From Acidiferrobacterales bacterium (GTDB taxonomy: Bacteria > Pseudomonadota > Gammaproteobacteria > Acidiferrobacterales > Sulfurifustaceae): 11,934 bases of DNA. The position numbers and the translations under genes were made by a program. Positions 5,367-11,934 of the stretch are shown piece after piece. Where the stretch lies: assembly GCA_015492195.1 (NCBI GenBank), contig WGFP01000176.1, positions 1 to 11,934 of the forward strand. The letters are read 5' to 3'. The notes below the pieces were generated by a model that worked only from the letters and a program-made list of their open reading frames with translations, made no database searches and had not been told where the DNA came from. Each line of letters begins with the position of its first letter. Position 1 is the first letter of the stretch.

Positions 5367-8300
5367 ATGCCCAAAGCCGAACTTAACCTGAACAACGGTC
5401 TTACCTTTCCCGAACTATTCAAGTCAGCAAGTCTTAAAAATCTTGATGACCGGTTTCTCGCCGAGGTCCGTATCAGGGACACGAAACTTCATGAGACTTT
5501 GCTCACTTACCGGCGCCCCAACCACAAGCTGACGCCGCTGCAGGTCAGTGAGCTGCTATTAGCTTGCGCCCCGATCCTGGAGGAATTTATTGCCGCGCTC
5601 TTCGGCATCCAAAAGGAACTGGCGCAAATGCGCGCCGACACCTTGTCCCACGACCCCGTTTTTGTCTTCAAAAAACAATTCGTGCAAAAACGCGCCAAGC
5701 GACGTTTGTCGAAAAAAGAAGACTTCGAGGATTTCGCTAAACTGGATGCCTGGCTCGGCACGGCGCTCAAACAGGCCGGCCTTGATGCCGGCGACCGCGA
5801 GCTGGCGGTGGCGGAATACGGGAAAAGGCTGCTTGACGACGAGCAGGCCGACCCGGAGGCGGTCGAGAAGCTGACGCGCTGGTGCGTCCGCGCGCTCTCC
5901 ACCCCTGAGGGTAAACAAGCCGTAAGCGACTGGACCAGCTTCCGGCTGCCGCAAAACCGCAACCCCGCCAACCTGGTTCCGATCAGGCCCGTCGAGGGGG
6001 ACCCGGTCGGACGCGTTGAGGGCCCGCCTGAAACCCGGCGCCGGCGGGACGGCTTCAAGCTTACCGACCCGCGGATGTCCGTGCGTGAAATTCAAAACGA
6101 GGTGCATTACTGCATCTATTGCCACGACCACGACGGGGACTTCTGTTCCAAGGGATTTCCCGAGAAGAAGGGCGAACCGGAAATGGGCCTGAAGACGGAC
6201 CCGCACGGGGTGACACTCACGGGCTGCCCGCTCGATGAAAAGATCTCCGAGATGCACGCCCTGAAGCGCCAAGGCCATACGGTGGCCGCGCTTGCCGTGA
6301 TCATGGTGGACAACCCCATGTGTCCGGTCACGGGCCACCGCATCTGTAATGACTGCATGAAGGCCTGCATCTACCAGAAACTGGATCCGGTCAACATTCC
6401 CCAGATCGAGACGCGCGCGCTCACCGACGTGCTGGCGCTGCCGTGGGGCGTGGAGATTTACGACCTGCTCACGCGTTGGAATCCGCTGCGCGCGCGCCAA
6501 TGGTTGCCGAAACCCTACAACGGCCTCAAGGTGCTGATCGCCGGCATGGGACCGGCGGGCTTCACGCTCGCGCACCACCTGCTCATGGAGGGATTCGCCG
6601 TGGTCGGCACCGAGGGCCTCAAGATCGAGCCGCTGCCCCGGGAATTGATCGACAAACCGATCCGCAACTATAGCGACCTGGAGGAAGAACTCGACACCCG
6701 CATCATGACCGGCTTCGGCGGCGTGGCGGAGTACGGCATCACCGTGCGCTGGGACAAAAATTTTCTTAAGCTGATTTATTTGAGCCTCATGCGCCGACCT
6801 CGTTTTCAGGTGTTCGGCGGCGTGCGTTTCGGCGGAACCGTCACCGTCGAAGACGCCTGGAAGCTCGGCTTCGACCACCTGGTCATCGCCGTCGGCGCCG
6901 GACTGCCGCGGGCGCTGCCGATTCCCGGCAGCCTCGCCCCCGGCATGCGTCAGGCCAACGATTTTCTGATGGCGCTGCAACTGACGGGGGCGGCCAAACG
7001 CGACAGCCTCGCCAACCTGCAGGTGCGACTGCCCGCGGTGGTGATCGGCGGCGGCCTGACCGGCGTCGACACCGCCACCGAGGTGCAGATGTATTACCTG
7101 ACGCAGGTGGAAAAAATTCTCGACCGTTATGAAAAAATCACTGCTGAACTTGGCGAACAGTCCGTTCGCCAACACCTCGATGAAGCGTCCGTCCTGATAC
7201 TGGATGAGTACCTGGCCCATGCGCGCGCGGTGCGCGCCGAGCGGGAGCGGGCCGCACGCGCCGGGGAGACGCCGGATTTGCTGTCTTTAATTCGGCAATG
7301 GGGCGGAGTGACGATTGCCTACCGGCGCTCCATGAGCGAATCGCCAGCCTACACGCGCAACCACGAAGAAATCATCAAGGCTTTTGAAGAGGGGATATAT
7401 TATGTTGAAGGACTCAACCCGGTAACGGCGCGCCTGGACAAATACGGCCATGTGGAAGCGCTGGTGTGCCGGCGGCAGGTACGGGACGAAACCGGAAAAT
7501 GGAATCCCACGAACGAAGAGGTCACCTTGCCGGCGCGTTCCATATTTGTCGCAACCGGCGCGCGGCCCAATGTCGCCTATGAATTCGAACACCGTGGGCA
7601 CTTCACGAAAATACACGGGCACTATAAGACCTACCATCAAAGGGAAGATGCCCTGGAACCGATTGAGGGGGTGCCGCACTGCAAGGCGGAGGATTTCGGA
7701 CCGTTTACGTCCTACCACCACGACCGCCGCCGCGTCAGCTTCATCGGCGATACCCACCCGGTGTTCCACGGCAGCGTGGTCAAGGCCGTGGCATCGGGCA
7801 TGCGCACCTATCCGAAAATCGTCGAGGCCCTGGGGGACCGGGTAAACGCCCGCGGCGATGACGGGGAATACCGGGGATTTCGTGATCACATGGATGATCT
7901 GTTTCAGACCAAGGTGGAGGCGGTCAAACGCGTGAGCGCCTCCGTGGTTGAGGTGCGCGTGCGCGCGCCCATGGCCGCGAAAAAATTCCGGCCCGGCCAG
8001 TTTTTCCGCCTGCAGAACTTTGAGACGCGGGCCCCTGCGATAAACGGCGTCCGGTTGCAAACCGAGGCGCTGGCCATGACCGGCGCCGCCGTGGACCCAA
8101 AAAGCGGTTGCGTCTCGCTGATGGTGGTGGAGCTCGGTGCCAGTTCGCGTTTGTGCGCCGCGCTTCGCGAAGGCGATCCGGTTGCGCTCATGGGTCCGAC
8201 CGGCGTGCGCACCAAAATCCCGGACGGCGGTGAAACCGTCATGGTCATCGGCGGACGCCGCGGTGCCGCCCATATCCTGGGAGTGGGTCCGGCGATGCGC

Positions 8301-8894
8301 GCCAAGGGCAATCGCGTGCTTTACGTGGCCGGCTTCCCGAGCTCCGATGATGTCTTCTGCCAGAGTGAACTGGAAAACGCGGCGGACGCGATAGTCTGGT
8401 GCACGGCCGCAGGCAAGCCGATCAAGCCGCGCCGGCCCCAGGACCGCGCCGCCACCGGCAATATTCTGGAAGTCATCAAACGTTATGCCGACGGGAAACT
8501 TGAGGCCGAGGGCGGACAACCGCCGATCAAATTGCAGGACGTCGACCGGTTGTTGATCATCGGCAGCAACCGTCTGGTGCGCCTGATCCGGGATGCCAGA
8601 GGCGCTGAGTTACGCGAATATTTCTGCAAGCATCCGCAAACCATCGCCTCCATCAGCACCCCGATGCAGTGCATGCTGAAGGGCGTGTGCTCCCAATGCC
8701 TACAGTGGCAGATCGATCCCGACACCGGCCGCCGCACCAAGGCGGTATTCGGTTGCTCGTGGCAGGATCAACCGCTGGACATCGTCGATCTGGATAACCT
8801 GGATGAACGCCTGTCCCAGAACCGCCTCCAGGAATACCTCACCAACCTGTGGCTGGACTACCTGTTTGCGCACAATACTATCGCGCACGTATAG
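5367..8894 (+). CDS. Fused NfnB/SudA-like plus NfnA/SudB-like FAD/Fe-S oxidoreductase, 1175 aa
   Basis: Residues 1-240 form a mostly helical region I do not recognise. Residues 245-360 are a GltD-type Fe-S domain with C249, C252, C260, C287, C318, C327, C330 and C334 and the signature DNPMCPVTGHRIC. An FAD-binding Rossmann fold follows (VLIAGMGPAGFT, 389-400; GGVAEYGI, 451-458). The inserted NAD(P)H domain has VVIGGGLTGVDTATE (558-572) and AYRRSMSESPA (651-661), and the FAD domain closes with FIGDTHPVFHGSVVKAVASG (792-811). Residues about 845-1135 resemble PyrK/NfnA/SudB: FRPGQFF (874-880), LMGPTG (941-946), IGGRRGAA (961-968) and a [2Fe-2S]-like set C1102, C1108, C1111, C1130. NfnAB-type enzymes link NADH, NADPH and ferredoxin; substrates here are unknown. 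An in-frame stop 24 bases upstream fixes the ATG, which has a weak ribosome site. It is probably cytoplasmic. Confidence 0.9.
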   Translation: MPKAELNLNNGLTFPELFKSASLKNLDDRFLAEVRIRDTKLHETLLTYRRPNHKLTPLQVSELLLACAPILEEFIAALFGIQKELAQMRADTLSHDPVFVFKKQFVQKRAKRRLSKKEDFEDFAKLDAWLGTALKQAGLDAGDRELAVAEYGKRLLDDEQADPEAVEKLTRWCVRALSTPEGKQAVSDWTSFRLPQNRNPANLVPIRPVEGDPVGRVEGPPETRRRRDGFKLTDPRMSVREIQNEVHYCIYCHDHDGDFCSKGFPEKKGEPEMGLKTDPHGVTLTGCPLDEKISEMHALKRQGHTVAALAVIMVDNPMCPVTGHRICNDCMKACIYQKLDPVNIPQIETRALTDVLALPWGVEIYDLLTRWNPLRARQWLPKPYNGLKVLIAGMGPAGFTLAHHLLMEGFAVVGTEGLKIEPLPRELIDKPIRNYSDLEEELDTRIMTGFGGVAEYGITVRWDKNFLKLIYLSLMRRPRFQVFGGVRFGGTVTVEDAWKLGFDHLVIAVGAGLPRALPIPGSLAPGMRQANDFLMALQLTGAAKRDSLANLQVRLPAVVIGGGLTGVDTATEVQMYYLTQVEKILDRYEKITAELGEQSVRQHLDEASVLILDEYLAHARAVRAERERAARAGETPDLLSLIRQWGGVTIAYRRSMSESPAYTRNHEEIIKAFEEGIYYVEGLNPVTARLDKYGHVEALVCRRQVRDETGKWNPTNEEVTLPARSIFVATGARPNVAYEFEHRGHFTKIHGHYKTYHQREDALEPIEGVPHCKAEDFGPFTSYHHDRRRVSFIGDTHPVFHGSVVKAVASGMRTYPKIVEALGDRVNARGDDGEYRGFRDHMDDLFQTKVEAVKRVSASVVEVRVRAPMAAKKFRPGQFFRLQNFETRAPAINGVRLQTEALAMTGAAVDPKSGCVSLMVVELGASSRLCAALREGDPVALMGPTGVRTKIPDGGETVMVIGGRRGAAHILGVGPAMRAKGNRVLYVAGFPSSDDVFCQSELENAADAIVWCTAAGKPIKPRRPQDRAATGNILEVIKRYADGKLEAEGGQPPIKLQDVDRLLIIGSNRLVRLIRDARGAELREYFCKHPQTIASISTPMQCMLKGVCSQCLQWQIDPDTGRRTKAVFGCSWQDQPLDIVDLDNLDERLSQNRLQEYLTNLWLDYLFAHNTIAHV

Positions 8895-8905
8895 GGCACT
8901 GAAAA

Positions 8906-8920
8906 GGCGGGTTGACCGCC
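8906..8920 (+). repeat. Small GC hairpin after the oxidoreductase gene
   Basis: GGCGG-GTTGA-CCGCC starts 12 bases after the oxidoreductase stop codon. The stem is five perfect GC pairs with a five-base loop and no T-run. It may help end the long transcript, or may be incidental. The spacer 8895-8989 must also hold the lipoprotein promoter; TTATAT-type sequence near 8953-8959 is a possible -10 but has no convincing -35. Confidence 0.3.
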
Positions 8921-8989
8921 ATGTATGGAACTTATCGTTGTGCCTGCCTATCTTATATGGTGTAAGTCTGCCTGCCCTTCGGAGGAATC

Positions 8990-9439
8990 ATGCGCGCCAC
9001 TTTGATGCTGATTATTTTAAGCAGTCTTTTTCTTGCGGGCTGTGCCGCCGGTTTGGGCAGCAAAGACTATACGCGCACGCAAACACGCGGCGTTCAGCAG
9101 GTACAAATGGGCGTGGTGGAGCATGTGCGCGTGGTGCGGATTGAGGGTACCAAGACCGGAATCGGATCGGCGGCGGGCGCCGCCGTGGGCGGCGTGGCGG
9201 GCTCCGAAATCGGCCACGGCAAAGGTAAAGCCGTGGCCTCGATTCTCGGCGCCGTGGCCGGGGGTGTCGCCGGCGCCGCGGCGGAAGAAGGCCTGACCCG
9301 ACAAAAGGGTCTGGAAATCACCGTCCTGTTGGACAACGGGAAAATGCTTGCGATCACCCAGGCGGCCGATGAGGAATTCAAGGTGGGCGACCGTGTCAGG
9401 GTGTTAACGGGCCGCGGCGTAACGCGGGTGACGCACTAG
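8990..9439 (+). CDS. SlyB/Pcp-like outer-membrane lipoprotein with glycine zipper
   Basis: The 149-residue product starts with a short charged end, a hydrophobic segment and the lipobox LAGC. C18 is the predicted lipidated residue after signal peptidase II cleavage, and A19 at position +2 suggests export to the outer membrane. Residues about 57-98 form a glycine-zipper 2TM stretch rich in GxxxG-type steps (GIGSAAGAAVGGVAG and ILGAVAGGVAG). The C-terminal part (about 105-147) is a small beta domain with ITVLLDNGKM and FKVGDRVRVL. This is the architecture of SlyB/Pcp and related rickettsial 17-kDa-type lipoproteins, which contribute to envelope integrity and stress response. A strong GGAGG precedes the ATG. 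It stands alone on its strand and converges on the DUF2905 gene. SlyB is the closest named match, but orthology was not tested. Confidence 0.9.
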   Translation: MRATLMLIILSSLFLAGCAAGLGSKDYTRTQTRGVQQVQMGVVEHVRVVRIEGTKTGIGSAAGAAVGGVAGSEIGHGKGKAVASILGAVAGGVAGAAAEEGLTRQKGLEITVLLDNGKMLAITQAADEEFKVGDRVRVLTGRGVTRVTH

Positions 9440-9463
9440 ATTTATTTCCTTGACAAGTTACAT

Positions 9464-9664
9464 CTATTTTCGGAACAACCACAAAATCAAAGAGATCACC
9501 AGGCTGATCAGAATCATGCTGGTGATGGGAAAATAGAAGCGAAAGTTGTCGCGTTCGATCACGATGTCGCCGGGGAGACGGAAGAGCCCGAGCTTGCCAA
9601 GCCATGGCCAGGCCAATCCGACGACAACCAGAATAACGCCAACTGTGATCAGTATCCGCGACAT
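9464..9664 (-). CDS. DUF2905 small membrane protein
   Basis: The 66-residue protein has two hydrophobic helices (about 4-20 and 46-63) around a central LPGDIVIERDNFRFYFPITS. That central motif is the signature of DUF2905, a widespread family of small inner-membrane proteins without an established function. The start at 9664 is chosen over an upstream in-frame ATG because the motif-bearing family begins MSRILI and the upstream extension would lie inside the patatin gene. It lies 10 bases after the patatin stop on the same strand, so the two are almost certainly co-transcribed. It ends 24 bases from the convergent lipoprotein gene, with no hairpin terminator in the gap. Confidence 0.9.
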   Translation of the reverse strand: MSRILITVGVILVVVGLAWPWLGKLGLFRLPGDIVIERDNFRFYFPITSMILISLVISLILWLFRK

Positions 9665-9674
9665 CGGCCGGGCC

Positions 9675-10832
9675 CTAGCATGCCTCGATTCCCAAAAAAT
9701 CCATGATTTCCCGTTTGCGCACCATGGTATCCGCATACCCCAGAGCAATCAATTCGCGGCAGAAGGGCTTTTCAAACAACAAATAACTTACAAGATCCGT
9801 GCGGTCGCGATTGAACGCGCCGATACCGCGCAGAAGAAAACGCACCGGGCGTGGTAAGTGCTGAACATGACGCGACGCGATTTCCTCCAGATCCTGACTC
9901 GGCGCCACCATCAGCACGTCCACCTGACGCAGTGCGACATCGCCCTTACGCAGATTCTCCGAAGGGATCAAACCAAGGGTTTTGTTGATGCGTTGCATCC
10001 GTTCCAGGTCGGCCTCAAGGCTGTCCAGAAAGATACTGTTTAATACATGCCCCGCAATATGTGCCAATGAGGGATATTGCTGATCTTCCGGTTGTTCCGG
10101 CTGGGCGTCGGATTCCTGGCGCACCCCGATGACCAGCACGCGATCGGCGCCCAGATGCAGGGCCGGGCTGATGGGCGCCGTCTGGCGCATGGAGCCGTCC
10201 CCGAAGTATTCCCGATCGATCTTGACGGCGGAAAAAATAAAGGGGATGGCGCTCGATGCCATCAAATGATTGATGGTTATCTGCGACGGACAGCCCAGGC
10301 GCCTTGCACGTCTCCAGGGGGTCAACGAATCAATTCCCTGGAAGAAAGTCACGGACTTGCCGGAGCGATAACCCGAGGCGGTGACGCTCAGGGCCCGCAG
10401 CACGCCGGCATCGATTGACTGCTGAATTCTTTCACAGGGGACAAATTCATCCAGCAACGCGTGCAGCGGCGTTCGATCCAGCAGTGCATGCGGGTTGCGC
10501 CTGCCCAGCCCGCCCATCATCAGGGCAACAAGCCAGCGCAGGCCGTTTGCCATAATACCCCGCGCATCGGCGCGGAATACCTGACCGACGTGAAAATTTT
10601 TCCAGATAAAAGCCAGGCGGCGGACGGCGTCATGAAACCGGGCGGCGTAAATGGCCAAGGCGGCGGCGTTGATCGCGCCGGCCGAGGTCCCGCATATGAC
10701 GGGAAACGGGCTCGGTGCGCCCCTGGGCAACATTTCGTCAATGGCCTTGAGCACACCCACTTGGTAGGCGGCACGGGCGCCGCCGCCCGACATAATAAGT
10801 CCAATTACCGGTTTTTCAGACCTAGCCGCCAT
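9675..10832 (-). CDS. Patatin-like phospholipase family protein
   Basis: The 385-residue protein carries a complete patatin domain in its first 225 residues. The oxyanion-hole motif SGGGARAAYQVGVL is at 15-28, the nucleophile elbow GTSAGA is at 48-53 with S50 as catalytic serine, and the dyad aspartate is D212 in DGS. The MASSAIPFIF segment (191-200) before the dyad is also typical. Family members hydrolyse acyl esters of phospholipids or other lipids; the substrate is not predictable. No signal peptide is present, so it is likely cytoplasmic or membrane-associated. The C-terminal 160 residues are helical, without a second recognisable domain. A TATAAT promoter lies about 20 bases before the ATG, and GAGG sits close to the start. 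DUF2905 follows 10 bases downstream, probably in the same transcript. Confidence 0.95.
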   Translation of the reverse strand: MAARSEKPVIGLIMSGGGARAAYQVGVLKAIDEMLPRGAPSPFPVICGTSAGAINAAALAIYAARFHDAVRRLAFIWKNFHVGQVFRADARGIMANGLRWLVALMMGGLGRRNPHALLDRTPLHALLDEFVPCERIQQSIDAGVLRALSVTASGYRSGKSVTFFQGIDSLTPWRRARRLGCPSQITINHLMASSAIPFIFSAVKIDREYFGDGSMRQTAPISPALHLGADRVLVIGVRQESDAQPEQPEDQQYPSLAHIAGHVLNSIFLDSLEADLERMQRINKTLGLIPSENLRKGDVALRQVDVLMVAPSQDLEEIASRHVQHLPRPVRFLLRGIGAFNRDRTDLVSYLLFEKPFCRELIALGYADTMVRKREIMDFLGIEAC

Positions 10833-10852
10833 GACCTCGCAATTGATTCAGA

Positions 10853-10883
10853 ATTATAGCCGCCGACATGGATACTGGATCAA
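10853..10883 (-). promoter_or_regulatory. sigma70-like promoter for the patatin-DUF2905 operon
   Basis: On the minus strand TTGATC (10883-10878) and a perfect TATAAT (10858-10853) are separated by 19 bases, slightly longer than ideal. The predicted start of transcription is about 10846, leaving a leader of about 14 bases that still includes the GAGG ribosome site. Confidence 0.5.
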
Positions 10884-11104
10884 GGATTTAGCCTGTCGAT
10901 ATATCTTTAGTCAACTTAGATGATTGAAAAATTCACATCCTGCGTATTCGGCTCATGCGCTCACGCAAACGACAAAACCCGCGATGAACACGTAAACGGC
11001 GGTGACCGAATCATGTTGTCGCGTTAAGATAACGTAACAATGACTATTGCGTTTCATGTTTGGGCAACCTGTTTTGAATTACATAAACCCGGTGGAGGAC
11101 CGAC
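10884..11104. other. Intergenic region between patatin and hflD
   Basis: I see no gene here. The region contains the perfect inverted repeat CGTTA-AGA-TAACG (11022-11034), with TAAGAT (11025-11030) inside it as a possible -10 box for hflD. A GGAGG ribosome site ends the region at about 11094-11098. No -35 box could be assigned with confidence. Confidence 0.5.
11022..11034. repeat. Inverted repeat CGTTA-AGA-TAACG upstream of hflD
   Basis: Two perfect 5-base arms surround a 3-base centre about 70-80 bases before the hflD start. The repeat overlaps a possible -10 box, so it could be an operator. It is short, and chance occurrence is possible. Confidence 0.3.
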
Positions 11105-11788
11105 TTGAGCAATCACCATAGAGATCGGGCGCTTGCCCTGGCGGGGGTATTTCAGGCGGCGCGCCTGGCGCAGCAGCTCGCGCGCCAGGGCCGGGCCGAT
11201 AAGGAGGCGTTCTCCGCCAGTATTAACAGCATCTTGGCGATCGACGCCGGATCCACTGAGGAAGTCTACGGAAGCGCGGAAGGCGTGGCGCTCGGGCTGC
11301 AATTGCTGCACGACAAGCTCACAGGCGGTTCAGGCCCCGCCGCTTTGGAGCTCGCCCGATACGTCATCGCCATGATCCAGCTCGAACGCGCACTGGAAAA
11401 GCGGCCGGAAATACAGGAGGCGATACGCCAAGGCATTGAAGCGGCCGGATCGCAAATGAAGTTCTTTCAGGAACACCCCCGGAACGGGGAAACCGGCTCA
11501 GAAGAAGAAACGGTGCACCCGCGTCTTATCGAGAAACTCGCCGAGCTCTACATCCAGACCATCAGCACGCTCACGCCGCGCATCATGGTCAACGGCGAAC
11601 AAGGTTATCTCGCCAATCCCCTGATCGCCGCCAAGGTGCGTGCCGCGTTGCTGGCGGGGATACGATCCGCCTTTTTGTGGCGACAGCTTGGCGGAAGTCG
11701 CTGGCAACTGCTTTTCGGGCGCAGGAAAATCGCCCTGGAAGCGGAACGTATCCTAAAGGAAACACGGGCGAACAAAACCATCCATTAA
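11105..11788 (+). CDS. hflD: High-frequency lysogenization protein HflD homologue
   Basis: The 227-residue product aligns with E. coli HflD (213 residues) over its full length, including DRALALAGVFQAARLAQQLA near the start, SINSILAIDAGST (39-51), a LERALEK-type helix, and the C-terminal block NPLIAAKVRAALLAGIRSAF followed by LWRQLGGSRWQLLF. HflD is a helical, peripherally membrane-associated protein. In E. coli it binds phage lambda CII and lowers lysogeny; its normal cellular role is unclear. A TTG start at 11105 is supported by GGAGG six bases upstream, by a match to the family N-terminus, and by the lack of any in-frame ATG until well inside the conserved region. In E. coli the gene sits between mnmA and purB; here it is flanked by patatin and gatB. 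Confidence 0.95.
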   Translation: MSNHHRDRALALAGVFQAARLAQQLARQGRADKEAFSASINSILAIDAGSTEEVYGSAEGVALGLQLLHDKLTGGSGPAALELARYVIAMIQLERALEKRPEIQEAIRQGIEAAGSQMKFFQEHPRNGETGSEEETVHPRLIEKLAELYIQTISTLTPRIMVNGEQGYLANPLIAAKVRAALLAGIRSAFLWRQLGGSRWQLLFGRRKIALEAERILKETRANKTIH

Positions 11789-11797
11789 AGCATTCCC

Positions 11798-11811
11798 TTG
11801 CAATCCTGCAA
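11798..11811. repeat. Small stem-loop in the hflD/gatB convergent gap
   Basis: TTGCA-ATCC-TGCAA forms a perfect 5-pair stem in the 25-base gap between the two convergent stop codons. There is no T-run on either side. It is a weak candidate for a bidirectional transcription-end element. Confidence 0.25.
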
Positions 11812-11813
11812 AC

Positions 11814-11934
11814 TTAGGGGCCGAGTTTCTGTTTCAGCAATGCGTTCACCTGAGCGGGATTGGCCTTGCCCCCGGTTGACTTCATCACCTGCCCGACGAA
11901 GTAACCGAAAAGTTTTTCCTGACCGTTTCGATAC
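11814..11934 (-). CDS. gatB: Aspartyl/glutamyl-tRNA amidotransferase subunit B, C-terminal end only
   Basis: The last 39 codons and the TAA stop are visible on the minus strand; the rest lies beyond the right edge. The segment includes QEKLFGYFVGQVMKSTGGKA and NPAQVNALLKQKLGP, the characteristic end of the GatB/YqeY tail domain that contacts tRNA. GatB, in the GatCAB complex, converts misacylated Glu-tRNA(Gln) or Asp-tRNA(Asn) to the amidated form. Its presence suggests the organism uses the indirect route for at least one of these tRNAs. YqeY shares this tail fold, but the wording of the final residues fits GatB better. gatA and gatC are not visible. Confidence 0.88.
   Translation of the reverse strand, partial: YRNGQEKLFGYFVGQVMKSTGGKANPAQVNALLKQKLGP

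Noticed and set aside
5559..7220. Long minus-strand open frame opposite the large oxidoreductase
   Set aside because: It lies wholly within the well-supported oxidoreductase gene, is rich in His, Gly and Arg as expected of antisense reading of GC-rich codons, and shows no domain.
7287..8519. Second long minus-strand open frame opposite the oxidoreductase
   Set aside because: Same reason: it mirrors the coding strand and has no motif or ribosome site.
9664..9748. Longer start for the DUF2905 protein
   Set aside because: The added 28 residues are encoded inside the patatin gene and do not resemble the family N-terminus.

Overview
The window looks like a chromosomal segment of a GC-rich gammaproteobacterium. 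A clear HflD homologue, a lineage marker of Gammaproteobacteria, and a SlyB-type glycine-zipper lipoprotein support this. A sulfur-oxidising or respiratory lineage (Chromatiales or Acidiferrobacterales-like) is only an inference, from the redox-rich gene content. No tRNA, rRNA, IS element, CRISPR array or phage gene was seen. All genes appear intact except the two cut by the window edges.

Layout. Bases 1-1479 (minus) hold the N-terminal 493 residues of a GAF-PAS-GAF signalling protein, cut by the left edge. A 470-base AT-richer spacer with several inverted repeats, an FNR-like site and a sigma70-like promoter leads to a small membrane b-type cytochrome (1950-2495, plus). Next is a molybdenum-cofactor block: moeA (2513-3715, minus) is divergent from overlapping moaB and moaC (3784-4783, plus). 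A small DUF2892 membrane protein follows (4918-5115). After a 251-base spacer with a strong hairpin comes the largest gene, a 1175-residue flavin/iron-sulfur oxidoreductase (5367-8894). It carries a GltD/NfnB(SudA)-like module and a PyrK/NfnA(SudB)-like module in one chain, behind about 240 residues I do not recognise. The right part holds a SlyB-like lipoprotein (8990-9439, plus), a convergent patatin-like phospholipase plus DUF2905 pair (10832-9464, minus), hflD from a TTG start (11105-11788, plus), and the last 39 codons of gatB (11814-11934, minus).

How the genes may fit together. MoeA, MoaB and MoaC supply molybdopterin and molybdate-insertion steps for molybdoenzymes encoded elsewhere; the b-type cytochrome could be the quinone-linked membrane partner of such an enzyme. 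The fused oxidoreductase has the domains needed to move electrons between two pyridine-nucleotide sites and several Fe-S clusters, as in bifurcating NfnAB. It shows an altered nucleotide-binding glycine motif, a helical insertion and unusual cysteine spacing, so its chemistry may differ. It is the most interesting object in the window. The right-hand genes (envelope lipoprotein, lipase, HflD, GatB) look like ordinary housekeeping and envelope functions.
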